Positions 42,106-53,520 of a stretch of 64,000 nt of DNA are shown here, piece by piece. How positions within the stretch are numbered: the stretch's first letter is position 1; each line of letters starts with the position of its first letter. The notes under the pieces are model-generated. The model saw only the letters and a list, made by a program, of their open reading frames with translations, did not search any database and had not been told where the DNA came from. Origin of the DNA: Anthostomella pinea (lineage: Eukaryota > Ascomycota > Sordariomycetes > Xylariales > Xylariaceae); assembly GCA_963556695.1 (NCBI GenBank), contig CAUWAG010000010.1, forward strand, positions 2,356,001-2,420,000, read 5' to 3'. The position numbers and the translations under genes are program-made.

Positions 42106-42643
42106 CTAGGCAGTGATGGTGATGCTCGAGTTGAAAGCTTCGACATCAGTGAGGCCAGATGCCTGCAAACACGGGTCAGTCCCAGAATTCGTCCGAAATG
42201 AACAACAGCGACCGGTCTGTACAAGCAACGAGGAGGCAGAGAAAGAAACACTGATAAAACGTTCTACTACTCACACCAACCAGAAACGGCACGGCCGCAA
42301 CGAGCAGCCACTCGCCCGCGGGCCAGTCCGCGGGGATAGGCACGTCGACGGTGAAGCTGTTGCGCGACGAGTCCTCCACGCCGGTACCGTACAGTGTCGT
42401 GTAGTCGACCTGCGTGCCGATGTAGATGGTGCCGTCGGACGCCTGGCCGCCGTACTGCGCCGACGCCAGGCCCCACACGATGCCGAAATCGACCCAGTTC
42501 TGGATGTAGATGGACGTGTGCACCGTCGCCGTCACGGACGAGCCGGCCGCGGCGGTTGGGGGCGTGCTGATGCTGGCTATGTAGGCGGAGGTGAGGGTTG
42601 GGAGGGCCAGGGCGGCGGCGAGGAGGGTGCGGGGGGAGACCAT
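42106..42643 (-). CDS. NIS1-like small secreted protein (141 aa)
   Basis: Exons 42643-42275 and 42162-42106 join in phase 0 over a 112-nt intron (GTGAGT...TTGCAG). MVSPRTLLAAALALPTLTSA is a strong signal peptide. The mature domain is a ~120-residue immunoglobulin-like beta sandwich pattern: YIASISTPPTAAAGSSVTATVHTSIYIQNWVDFGIVWGL, TIYIGTQVDYTTLYG, FTVDVPIPADWPAGEWLLVAAV and a final EAFNSSITITA. Order and motifs (I-x-x-PxxAxxGSxVTxxV, YIQNWxDFGIxWG, xVPxxxPxGxYxLxAAVxxLxG) match the ascomycete NIS1 family, first described as a necrosis-inducing secreted protein and considered a widespread effector of plant-associated fungi. Family assignment rests on pattern memory, not a search. No cysteine is present in the mature protein. 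Confidence 0.65.
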
Positions 42644-43680
42644 CTTTGCTTGAGATAGCTATTGGGGTGGTTGGACGGTGAGGGAGAGGACTGGCAGATT
42701 ATTTTGAGGGTGAGGAGCTGGTGATGATAGGGTGTCGTTTGTACTTGGAAACGAACGGTGGAGAGCGAGTCGAAGATTATATATCAGGTCGACGGAAGGC
42801 CAAACGAAGCCCAGGACTTCCGACGCAGCCAGCCGCTAATAATACTACGTTGCGGCTCACGCTCACGTCACCTCGTAAATTATTATTTGGCTGCATGAAG
42901 CTCATCTGCAGACTGCCATTCATACATACATACGCTGCACGCGAGATACGAACCCGACGCCTCGGACCCGGAACCCAGCTCATCAGGATTCAGCTGGGGT
43001 AACGGGGGCCCCAATCAACAGCCCGGTCTGGATCATCAGACGATCTCTGCTGGACCTAACCGGCTAGATCCAGAAGTTACAAATCCAAAGCTCGCTCAGC
43101 CTACTGGTACCATTCACTACCATTCGTCGAACTCTCAGCTGACCGCTCGTTGATCCCACTCATCGTGGCTTTGTGCGTGGGCAACGAAAAGCCAAGGTCA
43201 GCAAAAGCGGTGTACGGTGTGGTGCATGGCCACTGTATGCGCCGCACCTCGTGTTCAGCTGCGCCTTTGATCCTCGTCGCGTACTGCATGTACTAGTATG
43301 CAGGCAGGGTATCGTACTTCCTTGTCATCGGCTGTCGGGTGACTGGTCCCGGCGGCGATGCATAGGAAGTGCTGACGGCCGTCGGTTTGACGACTACACA
43401 AAGTGACTAAGGGGAGATGACTCCCATTCCATCAGTCATAGCAAAGGCCTAGAAGCTGCGAAGCTTCCATGGTTTATTTATGTTCATATTAATCAGTAAC
43501 TTAAATGTACTGGTTCCTTACCGTGCCTTACACATGACCAGGCTTTCTTTCTTCTTGAGATGTACGCACATCCCGCTTATCCTCCTATGTAAACACATTC
43601 TAATAATTAATAATGCAATATAGAGGTCTTGGGTAGCTTCAGCCCTGATTTATAACTATATGCACAGCTGACTTCAGTGC
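42644..43680. other. Intergenic region
   Basis: Promoter side of the NIS1-like gene and 3' region of the SDR gene. Nothing recognised. Confidence 0.45.
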
Positions 43681-44775
43681 CTAAGCACCGTCCAAGTTGG
43701 TAGACAAAGCGGCCTCTCGCGTAGCATCTATATCCCGCTGCAACTCGGCTATCTTCTGTTCCATCGCAGCAAGACAGTCCGGACCCAGCACCAAGCGCAG
43801 GTACCCATCATGCCCGTCAACAATAGCATCAATTATAGCCCGCGCGGCCTTGGCAGTATCTCCTCGGAAGTACTTGTCCAAGCCGTCTTCGTCGAAGTTC
43901 GACACCAGTGTGATCGCCTTGTCGAGCTCCGTGCCCTTGTATGCTTCATTGAGAAGGTCCACGATCCCCCGTGAGGTGAACGTGGTGCGGAACCCGCCCG
44001 GCTCGACGATGAGCACCTTAATCCCGAGCTTGGAACCTATCTCGCCCCCTATCTCGCGGCTGAGCACCTCGTGCATCGCCTCGGAGGCCCATTTACTTGC
44101 ATCATACGCACCTTGGCTGGCGCGGCCTGTGAAGCTATTTCCCTCTCCTTGTTAGTTCAAGCGTCTTAGAAGGGGCACGAGCACAGGAAAGAAAGGGTAA
44201 AGGGAAGGGGAACCCACTCAGCACCACTACTAATCAATACGACATGTCCACGGCCACGAGACCGCATCCCAGGCAGCAAAGTTCGTACGCCGCGCACCGG
44301 GCCGAAAAAGTTGACCTCCATCTGCTGGCGGAGGAGCGGTTCACTATAACCCGCCAGATATTAGCATCAGCTTGAGCTTCCTACACAATACATTTTCTTC
44401 TTTTATACTCTTCAAGAGACGTAAAAGGGCAAGAAAAGGGTAAAGTAGGGAGAAGACATGATAAAAAACCAACCTAATATCTTCCACGCCCGCAATATAC
44501 CAATACCCGGCATTATTGACCAGCACGTCGACGCCACCGAGCTCCCTGTCGGCCGCGGCGAACGCAGCCGCCGAGTCCGCGTGCCCGGGGTCGATGGTCA
44601 CCCAGATGCCGCCCCGGGCCGCAAAGTCCGGGTTCGCGGCGCTGGCCTTGGCGACGTCACGCGTCGCGCCCGCGACCTTGTGCCCTGCTGCGAGCGCCGC
44701 TATGCAAATTGCCAGGCCGATGCCTGATGAGGCGCCTGTGATGAGCCAGGTCAGCGGCTGCGTTGAGGACGACAT
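43681..44775 (-). CDS. Short-chain dehydrogenase/reductase (classical SDR)
   Basis: Three exons, 44775-44474, 44343-44218 and 44134-43681, with 130- and 83-nt introns, fit in phase and give 293 residues. The Rossmann glycine motif TGASSGIG is at about residues 13-20, the structural NNAG in VDVLVNNAGYW, the catalytic Ser in HVVLISSGAD and the Tyr-Lys pair in GAYDASKWASEA; then VLIVEPGGFRT, the PG motif of the family. The terminal part is helical and acidic. These fungal SDRs use NADP(H) on carbonyl metabolites; substrate unknown. An upstream in-frame frame to 44880 is not needed because ATG 44775 (MSSSTQPLTWLITG) fits the family start. No cluster partners are close. Confidence 0.88.
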
Positions 44776-47127
44776 CGCTGGGTCGTTTGTCGTTTTTGGT
44801 TTGCGATGTTTGACTAGGTGGTGGGATGCTCGATAGTAGCTGGACTGATCGTGCCCGTAGTGCACAATGCTCCCAGTCAAGTCCCTAGCAAATGAGCAGA
44901 CGAGAAAAGTATTTATCGTTCATTATACCAGCGGCCATTAGGCTATGTCCGCGTTTAACCAACGAGGATGCTCAAGATGCCTCCCCTATAGATCTCGAAG
45001 GGCCACAAACCCCTATTACAGGCTACACGGACGAGATGGGACTTTTTTCGACCCATCTCGTGTATATAACGGACTTAAGACAACGCAAACCCCGGCCTTC
45101 AACACCAAGTGAATGTTCGAGGTCACATTGGGTGGTGGGCTCGATGATCTATTTGCTCCACCGCATCCCTGCCCACTAACCAGTTCCCATCTGGAGGTGC
45201 GGTGCCAAGAGACCCCTAGTTTTAAGAGAACTTGACTGACGAGTGATAGTCTCCATGAATTCCCCTGTGCCTTTCGTATATGTAACCTCTAAGACTATCA
45301 AGTTGATCGCGCTACGTGATTGCGGAGAATCTGTCCACAGATATTCCTGGCGGCCCTGGCTACCGGGTCGATAAGTGAGCAGTGTCTTCGATCCTTTCCC
45401 GTCCCAGCTTGGATGGGATCCATAATCAGTTCCGCTCGTGCTACGCTTGTGACATGCCCATAAGAAGCTGTACTATGGGGAGTGCAAGATTCTTCTCACT
45501 GTTCAGGGGTGAATGACGTCGTGCGCCAGCTGATGATGCGTCCAATCCACAGATCAACCACATAAGCCGTGAGTCTTTCTTGGCCAAAAGAACGCCTTAC
45601 CACCACCTCGAGTATTGACTTGTGACTTCAAAACGGGACTGACTTCCAAAGGGTGGCGTTATTGCGAACGTGGGTGGTATGAAAGTACGCAGGCCTTACC
45701 CCAAGTGGTCAGCTTGCTCTCGACAGGCTGTAACTTAAATTCCCCACGCTTTCCTGTCATCTGTCGTAACAGATTGTTCACACTGATCTATGGAGACTTT
45801 GGTTATGCCGCGTTTGTCGTTGCTTGATGATGACTACTTTCAAGTGCGTCAACTCATGTAGTTAACTTACTGAAAACATGAGCTACACGCATAGTCGCTC
45901 TCGTCTTTCATTATGTCTTCTTTCGCTTCGCCTCAAATGTAGGTCAATTTCAGCAGTCCTCACAGCAACAAGTGGCAAGAAGAAACGGTAGTTATCTCAG
46001 CACATATTTCGCAGGACACTTACACACAGTTTGTCCGGTTCAATCAGCGTGCCAAGACCAGGTCTACCAATTTGGTAGGGCGTCAAATGCTTTGCTTGCA
46101 TTGAAGGAAACAAGAAGGACAGAGATAGCTTGACTGTCTTGCGAAACAATTCACAGCTCAATATCATGTGTTAGTCATTGCATCCACAAGAGACCTGGGA
46201 GGCTGACGTATATCTAACATAAAAACCCCCCATCTAGTCCAGGTTCACATCATCAGAGCCCCTGCCCTGTCTTCTTCTTTGTGCGTACGGTGTGTCAACT
46301 TTATAACCAAGGTTTCTGTCAAGGCTTTTCCATGGTTTAGTAACTGGTCCAATGGTTTCCTATGCAGCATATACCACGTAAATAGCCCCTTTGACGCGGA
46401 ACAGGGGCTACCGATGGCAGCATCACCTTGATGAAGCAGCGGCCGGCGTATCTTTACTTATAGGCAATGCTAAGCTTTGACTGTTACTGTCACTGACGTC
46501 TGGTGAGGATGCCAGTATAATAGCAGACATTCTTACCGCCTAAATTGTGTTCGATAGATGGGCAAGGCTTTGCCCTCATGCCGCTCGGCGTGTGACGCAT
46601 CGCCTGAGCCTATGAACGCCATATATGGTTAAGGTTTTAGTAAATTGAGATGGTTTGCGGCGTATTTTATCCTGTTAAGCTTAGCGTATAGCACGAGGAC
46701 TCTGCCTTTTGTTATATTTTAAGGTATTTATGGTTGGCTTTTCTTTTGCGGTCGAGGCGCTTGATAATAAAATTAATCGCATATCAACCTTGTATTTACA
46801 GTTGGGGTGAGAGGCATTATTATTGGATACTTGCCATTGTTACGAAGCTCCATCGAAAAGCGTCTTACCACAATGGGGATCTCCCATTGTGCGAAGAGCA
46901 CCCATTGTACGGACAGGCCACAATGTTTATATCCGGGCCTATGCTCTCGAGGATACGTTCTCCTTGCCCTGCCTATCAACATCTCTGCCTCGGGACAGCT
47001 TCGTTGATCTTTCCCCTTTCTTCATTACATCCAATTTGCTATCACAGCGTTTTAGTCCTTCCAGATCAGCCGAAACAATTGCTGCAGACCACCATAAGCT
47101 TTCCGCCAAACCGACGCTAACTACACG
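44776..47127. other. 2.35-kb intergenic region
   Basis: No supported gene; only short frames without motifs. Composition is normal. A tract TATGGTT near 46624 and several AT-rich patches at 46640-46800 precede the ankyrin gene. A large non-coding gap for such a gene-dense interval, so a non-coding RNA or long promoter cannot be excluded. Confidence 0.4.
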
Positions 47128-47917
47128 ATGGCCATCGCCGACCACGAGATAGGCTACCTAGTCCGCCTGACGAAGACGAATTCGGTCAAGCAGGTGAAGT
47201 CTTACCTCAAGGCTCTAGCCAAACGAGAGGACACCACTATCTGCGAAATCCTGGCCGAAACCGCCACGGACGATGGCAAAACAATTCTCTACCATGCTAT
47301 CCTCGCCGAGGCCACCGGCAAGCCAGGACCGAGCCCCCAGAATATGTGTAGAGAGTCCAGTGACTGACCAATTCAGATGTGGTAGAATACTGCCTTGACG
47401 AGGAGCGATTCAGAAAGGAGGACGAGAAGCTTCGAAAGCAGTTCGTCAACACGGGGCGGCCCACGACATCATGCCACTTCACGTCGCCGCTCGACGTGGC
47501 CTGCTGGCCACCTACGACGCCCTAGTCGAGGCCGCCGTGGACGACCAGGGGCAGAACGTCCTGCACTTCGCCGCGACTTCAGGTAACAAATCCCTGGTGT
47601 CAAGCATCCTCGGGACCTGGGCTGGAGACATCAACTCGAGCACCAACGACAAGGAGACGGCCTTGCACATGGCAGCCGGCAACAACAATGTCGACATCGT
47701 ACGTCTGCTGCTAGAGAAAGGCATCAATTACAAGAGCAAAGACGTGTATCGAAACACGGCCAAGGGTGCCGCGATGCTCAATTCCGCTGACGATGTGTTT
47801 CGGTTCTTTGAGGAGAGCAAGATTTATGACTATGGAGAGGAGGAGGACGACGACGACGACGAGGGCGACGACGACGACGAGGACGAGGAGATGGAAGACG
47901 AGGACGAGGATGAATAG
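47128..47917 (+). pseudogene. Ankyrin-repeat protein gene with acidic tail; GC-AG intron and an apparent frameshift
   Basis: Exon 1 (47128-47317) encodes MAIADHEIGYLVRLTKTNSV...YHAILAEAT. A 59-nt intron 47318-47376 starts GCAAGC and ends TTCAG, contains a GACTGAC branch-like site, and joins into DVVEYCLDEERFRKEDEKLRKQFVNTG. Near 47451-47462 (ACGGGGCGGCC) the frame must shift by one missing base to continue as AHDIMPLHVAARRGLLATYDALVEA. The ankyrin repeats follow: DDQGQNVLHFAATSGNKSLV, NDKETALHMAAGNNNVDIVRLLLEKG and a degenerate third, then a tail of D/E only (about 30 residues). The single lesion sits at a four-G run, so either a sequencing slip or a young pseudogene. With one base restored the protein would be about 243 residues. 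Function unknown. Confidence 0.65.
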
Positions 47918-48007
47918 TATTGATTAATACATGCGAACGTCATATGGTGATAGCTTGAGCACTCTGGCTAAACTGTCCTAAGGTACCTAGTCTAACGTGA
48001 AGCAAAT

Positions 48008-49108
48008 CTAAACCTTCTGGCTCGCCAGATATTCCGCACTGAACGGGTAGTCCACATATCCCTCAGCTAGGTTCGTATAAAAGGTACTGCGTTCGTACGC
48101 AGAAAGTTTCAGGCCTTCCTTGAGTCTATACGCGAGGTCCGGGTTCGAAACGAAGTCACGACCAAACACCACCATGATCTCCCTGTCCGGATGTTCCTCA
48201 TCGACGAGCTGCTCGGCACTCGCCAGCTTGTATCCACCAGCAACCAGCAGAACACCGCTCCACAGCTTGTAAGCGAAATCCAGTCGTTCGGTGCCTGCAT
48301 GGTCCTCCGCGCCAGCGATACGCGACTCGACCAAGTGAAGGTATGCCAAGTTCAAGTGGCCGGCTTTGACGATGATGTCCGAGAATTGCGGGATCGGATC
48401 GTCCATCCTCATACCCTGGAAGGGACTCCACGGGCTGAGGCGGATCCCGACGCGTTCCGCACCGATGCGTTCGACGACAGCCTGCATGATTTCGTTCATC
48501 AAGCGCGACCTGTTCTCTACGCTCCCGCCGTAGTCGTCGACGCGCTGGTTGCTGACGTCCTGGAGGAACTGGTCCACGAGGTAGCCGTTTGCGCCGTGGC
48601 ACTCAACACCATCAAAGCCAGCGGCTATGGCATTCTCCGCGGCGGTTGCGAAGTCCTGCACGAATTGCTTGATCTCCTCGATGGTCATGGCCCGCGGGAC
48701 TGGCGCGCCTTCGTGCATCGGAATAGCGCTGGGTCCTATGATGTCGATGCCCTCTTGCTCAGCTACATCAGGGGTCGCGCCGCGGCCCATGCCGAATAGC
48801 TGGCAGAATATGAAGCAGCCTTTGCGGTGGACCTCGTCTGTGATGTGTCTCCAGGCAGCGACCTGGTCGGCGCTCCAGATCCCGGGCGCACCCGGGAAGC
48901 CGCCGCAGGCTGCCGGCGATATGCATGTGCCCTCGGAAATGATCAGAGTGCCAGGCACAGCGGCTCGCTGGCTGTAGTATTCCTTTGCCATGGGTGCTGG
49001 CACGCGGTTGGCGATGGCGCGGAGGCGAGTGAGCGGAGCCATCCCGATGCGGTGCTTCACTTCGATGTTGCCGATTTTCATCGGCTTGAAGAGGCGTGAT
49101 TCAGCCAT
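48008..49108 (-). CDS. Old yellow enzyme (NADH:flavin oxidoreductase)
   Basis: An uninterrupted 366-residue TIM-barrel flavoprotein. FKPMKIGNIEVKHRIGMAPLTRLRA is the FMN-binding start; GTLIISEGTCISPAACGG follows; the substrate-anion-binding His/Asn pair is in GVECHGANGYLVDQFLQD, and the flavin phosphate site in VNAGGY-like VAGGYKLASAEQL and VVFGRDFVSNPDLAYRL. QDVSNQRVDDYGGSVENRSR is the OYE signature. These enzymes reduce activated C=C bonds with NADPH; fungal members function in stress or secondary metabolism. The start is the first ATG. It is divergent from the transcription-factor gene across a 606-bp gap. Confidence 0.93.
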   Translation of the reverse strand: MAESRLFKPMKIGNIEVKHRIGMAPLTRLRAIANRVPAPMAKEYYSQRAAVPGTLIISEGTCISPAACGGFPGAPGIWSADQVAAWRHITDEVHRKGCFIFCQLFGMGRGATPDVAEQEGIDIIGPSAIPMHEGAPVPRAMTIEEIKQFVQDFATAAENAIAAGFDGVECHGANGYLVDQFLQDVSNQRVDDYGGSVENRSRLMNEIMQAVVERIGAERVGIRLSPWSPFQGMRMDDPIPQFSDIIVKAGHLNLAYLHLVESRIAGAEDHAGTERLDFAYKLWSGVLLVAGGYKLASAEQLVDEEHPDREIMVVFGRDFVSNPDLAYRLKEGLKLSAYERSTFYTNLAEGYVDYPFSAEYLASQKV

Positions 49109-49714
49109 TCTGGCGAGGGATTCGGGCCTTCGAAGACGTAGTGTGCTGTCTGGAGTGTCGAGGGGCTGTGAGTCCTTATTCTGGGGATCTAAAGAACGAA
49201 GCTCTCAGTGACCTGGGCCTCGGACCTTCATATATTCCTCGACTTCGCCGTTCGATAACAAGCTCGCCATGGTATATGACCCTCATTGGTAGAAAGGCTT
49301 ACCAATTCACGGCGGCCAGAATATTCTGAGCGGTTGAACAATGGAGCAAGTTACACTAAAGAGACAGATAGTTCCTAGAGAGGAACCGACATATCCCCTA
49401 TTCAGGAACAGAATGCTTCCATTGAAGGAAAAGAGATAAGTCCGAAAGGGGAAAGAGGGTCCTGCCGGTTCGGGAAAGTAGATGCTTCCTGATCGGGTTA
49501 GGGTGATAGGGGTACAGGTTGGCGAAGTCTCAAGACTCATTCTCAAGCGGCTCTGAGCTCTCCACGTGGATTTATAAGCATGCATGAAATGCCCCGACTG
49601 CACTCTGGGGTCTCCATGTGCAGGTGAGGTAAGCATAATCCTACTTCACGCCTTATACCGTACGTTGCAAAGACAATTACGCGACGGCAGCCCAATCGGT
49701 GGTAGTCTGTCGCG
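49109..49714. promoter_or_regulatory. Divergent promoter OYE / transcription factor
   Basis: 606 bp between opposite start codons. No gene in either strand. The shared space raises the possibility of coregulation; no specific operator is recognised. Confidence 0.45.
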
Positions 49715-51487
49715 ATGGTCTCAAGAGGTCCCGCTTCTGCAGAAGTTGAGACTGAGAGGGAACACACCTCAAGTCAGCCAATCCGATTCCACGCAACTTA
49801 CCCATCACTTGACTCCTAACCCAACATCTAGCAGATGGTCGATTCCATTTCATATCACTCCAAGGTGTGGATGATGCAAGAGACAAGGTAACGAGGCGTC
49901 GAGCCCGTTCCCATGCGGTCAAGCAAGCACTGGAGAACAAACGGAAACTCGAGCGGGAGTCGAGGGATAACTTCCGTGTGACGACTTCGAAAGACCAATC
50001 GAGGAGGTCTACTATGAGTAGAAGAGCGCCTACTTCTTTGACCCTAGCCCGAGCCGTGCCGCTTTTCTCCCTGTCTGCGGGCGCACTCGACCCATTCGAG
50101 ACGCTGGCGGTGGATTCATCGAGACTGCAGGTCCTGCTTGGCAACCGTATGCTCCCCCCCCCATGACTCAACTTCGTCGAGGGAGCTGACAATCTCGGTT
50201 TAGACAAAGCCAGACAGGCCCCCGAGCCAGTCTTCAGTGTCGTGGAATCCCTCGAATTCCAGAATTTCCGCGCCGTCTTCCGAACTGGATTGGTCGATCC
50301 CGCTCTTCTGAATGCAGTCATGCTTTCCTTTGCCTTCGCGGTGACGGAGGGCAGCATTGACCGAGAATGTCTTGGGTACCAGGGCAAGGCCATCAGCTTT
50401 ATTCGCGAGAGGATGAACTCTCTAGATGAGGCTGCGTCGGAGTCAACCATTGGGACCATATTGCTGCTGGCGGGGGTGGAGGTCTGTCATGCTCCCTCTC
50501 CGGCGATTTTTCAATATCTAGAGCTGCTAGACACTGATATTTGGTCACATAGGCTCGCCTTGGGACGACTTCTCAGGTCCAGCTCCACATGGGCGCTGTG
50601 CAGCGGCTGCTTGAGATCTGTCGGTCAAAGGGCGTTTATCTGACAGGCGGCATCAAACGGGCCATATTCTGGTAAGCACGGCACTATGTAACATGATGGT
50701 GCTATGCTCTCACACTGACTTTGACTGGCAGGCAAGACCTGAATTCCTCCGTCCTAGCCGGGTCCCATCGCATAGTCGATCACACAACCTTCGCCGAGCT
50801 TGAATGGACAAGAGACCCATTCTCTCCAAGCTTCTTCCGTCCGCCACCGGGGTTCCAGAGACTGTCACACCTGTTGACCAGAGAGCTCATTGAAGTCATT
50901 GAAGATATCAATGCGCTACAATGCATTCGCGACGTCGTACCCCAGTCCAAAAGGGGTGATGTGATGATGATGGCAAACATCAACAATCACATAGCATCTA
51001 TCCAGTCCCGGCTTGTGGGCCTGCCGGCTCTGTCCCCTGTGTTGAAGTGCTGCCACCTTGCGGCGTACCTATGCTCTGTCATGCTGTGCTGCACTATCTG
51101 GTGCGCTTTAGTAATCCCCGTATGTGAAATACCCACATTACGTTCCATATCTCATGTTCGTCTGGTTCTTCGAAGTGCTAATGCTAGGAAATACAGTCTC
51201 ATCTTTCCTCACAACTACTCCAGGCGCTGCAGCAGGCGAGGGACGACCCTGTATGAGATGCCCACCCCGAATTGCTCGTGTGGCTCCTCTACATCGGCGG
51301 GGCGTTCGCGCCACCAGGAGTCGTACGCTCCGGTTACGTCACACTACTGCGCGAACATAATGCTGCCAGGTTCAAATCATTGTACAGGTCGTGGCCGGAA
51401 CTGCTTGAGATTATGAAACAGTTTACCTGGTCGGAAAAAGCGTTCACCTCGCAGGTAAAGGCGTTCTGGACCGAAGTCTCTACTTGA
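49715..51487 (+). pseudogene. Fungal-specific transcription factor gene with in-frame TGA
   Basis: Six exons fit in phase: 49715-49772, 49835-50146, 50204-50481, 50577-50671, 50732-51119 and 51224-51487, with 57-104-nt introns. The protein starts MVSRGPASAEVE, then FHFISLQGVDDARDKVTRRRARSHAVKQALENKRKLERE, the basic N-terminal signature of fungal transcription factors that lack a Zn2Cys6 knot, then the fungal-TF domain (VVESLEFQNFRAVF...LLNAVMLSFAFAV...TIGTILLLAGVE|VQLHMGAVQRLLEICRSKGVYLTGGIKRAIFW). In the last exon TGA at 51254-51256 interrupts DDPV*DAHPELLVWLLYIGGAFAPPG; the conserved reading continues to a stop at 51487. As read it yields 387 residues, lacking the last 76. A TGG-to-TGA (G-to-A) change fits. 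Confidence 0.72.
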
Positions 51488-52144
51488 AATGGTGGTATAC
51501 ATTTCTATAAGGCTGTCGTGCTTGTAGAACGAAGAAAACGGAAATTACACCATGTGTGCCGTAGTGACGATTAACTGCTGCCGGTGACTACACCCCATTT
51601 TGAGAGCATGATAAATTCCGGTACGCAGTACATGACAACTGACGTATGGAGGAATCCTTGCAATCGGTCCCACCCCTTATCTGCGAGAAGACGACCAACA
51701 CGCACGCATTGGATTGTCCCGTGCCCAGATCAAGGATATCGGTAGTAGATTCCTCGACCAAAAACCGCCGTCCACGCAATAGAGAGCCTGATTTTGTGAA
51801 ATTTGGGAATGATCTGTCTTGAGAGGGAAGACGGATAGTTGATGGGGTACCATCCCTACTTGAATAGGTGGGAAAGGTACCTATGACAGCTACATGTGAT
51901 CCCACAGGATGACACCTATACTGCTCACAACCAGGCTAGATAACTCCACTGAGCACGTATTCTGACAGGTTTACCAAGGGACCCTCCCCAGCCCTCCGAC
52001 CCGTGGGTTCCTCGTTTCCATAATCGAGCCCAATACTCGCGCACCTATGTCCAGACATGCTTTAGCATCCCCCCCACCCCAACGGCCGAGAGGATGGCTC
52101 TTACCATGTACCCAAGGCCACAAGATACCATATGCAACTACTAG
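51488..52144. other. Intergenic region
   Basis: Nothing recognised; short minus-strand frames without motifs. Confidence 0.4.
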
Positions 52145-52297
52145 TTACCACCCTTTCGCCATGTCCAGCACGTAGGCTGTCCTGGCTTGCCTGCCCCAGT
52201 AGTTGGTCCACGAGATGAGCGATACCACACATGCCAACGCAACACCGGCTAGGAAGACGGTAACTGCTATCAGCGCGATGGCGTCCTTTTCCGTCAT
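52145..52297 (-). CDS. Candidate 50-residue single-span membrane protein
   Basis: A small frame too short for usual thresholds: ATG at 52297 (context GCCATGA), stop TAA at 52145. The peptide begins MTEKDAIALIAVTVFLAGVA and continues with LACVVSLISW as one hydrophobic helix, then a polar C-terminus TNYWGRQARTAYVLDMAKGW. The alternation of acidic N-tip, one transmembrane span and basic/aromatic tail, and the strong start context, make it look like a real micropeptide. No family is recognised. It could instead be the first exon of something longer or chance. Confidence 0.4.
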   Translation of the reverse strand: MTEKDAIALIAVTVFLAGVALACVVSLISWTNYWGRQARTAYVLDMAKGW

Positions 52298-53520
52298 GGC
52301 CCAGGTTTCTTCGGACAGATCGCGTCCGTACGTGTGTGTTGCTGTGCGCTAGAGGAGCGTAGGGGTCTTGATGGTGTCCTGAGACACTGACTTCGTCTTC
52401 GTGTTCCCAAACCAGCAGATTGAAAGATGGTATCGAGGTTGTGGAATGAATTCAGGCTCTGCCGTAACCTTGAGGAGCAAATTACATGTAACTGTGAGCA
52501 GAATCCATCTGTGTATGTAAGCAGTATGCGGCTGCCGGCTTCCGTGTCGGGTGACACAGGGGGTCCACAGCTGCCATACATGTGTTTTCCCACCAGAAGA
52601 CAGTAGATAGACCTTTTCCTGAATACAACAACGATGGACTGTTCATCGTGCACACATCGGATCCGGGATATTGCCCTCAGTAACGAATTTTTTTTGGTGG
52701 CTCATGGCTGAACTTTGTTCGTCTTCCCCCTTAACCGCAACGCCAATATGGCTCCAGCGAAACCTTCGTCTCTCTCAATTCGGGTGGTGACTTGCTATCC
52801 TCGAGTTGGTTTCGGTTGCTGCCTCGCTGTGCACAGGTAGATGGGTGGTTGGTGAGTCGGGTGCAGCACTGAGAGGGTCGCTGGTGAGATATTTCCAGAG
52901 CGAAAAGAGAAACATAACAGATCGGTTTGGTTTATGATATTGTTATTGTTGCAGTCTCTTGCTCATTATTGACAAGACCAGCGAGGCAATGAGGCACTGT
53001 ACTGCTCACAGCACACCCAGTATATAATAAATTGTATATTGCATAATGACTGTTTTGAACAGCAGATGTCAGATTGAATCCAACTTCCTTGTGAATCACT
53101 GCCTTGGCTGAATCAGACCATGGACTAACAATGAACCTGAGATTGAAGCCCTCTGGGGTGAAATGAGAAAAGGGAACAAAGATCCCGACAATGCCAAACT
53201 CCGACAAGTCTAAATCTGCCCAAAGACGATAGCAGCACTGATGTGCATTGTTGGGTTTAATTCTTCGTGACTCTGCTTCTCCATAAATGAGCTTCAATGT
53301 GGCCGCACCCTTCTCAAGATCTCATCGTGTGTGGCTGCCGTTTCGGTTTCGAACGGGGATCGTTCGACCCCGGTGGGATGATTGATATGCTTCAACTGGA
53401 AACCCAAAGCCTCGGAGGGCGATGAATCAAAACCGCCATCATCCCCGTGAAGGATCGGCAATACGCGTCGACGGTAATCTCCTGATAGACTGCTTATGCG
53501 TCAAGACAGACAAGCATCCC
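52298..53520. other. Intergenic region
   Basis: About 1.2 kb without a supported gene. Near 53325-53380 two short hairpins occur (CCGTTTCGGTTTCGAACGG and GGGGATCGTTCGACCCC); the second resembles a T-arm but no complete tRNA is formed. Confidence 0.4.

Noticed and set aside
45615..45827. 70-codon frame in the 2.35-kb gap
   Set aside because: No motif, atypical composition and no neighbours in phase; treated as non-coding.
53325..53380. T-arm-like hairpin suggesting a tRNA or small RNA
   Set aside because: No matching D-arm, anticodon arm or acceptor stem could be built around it on either strand.
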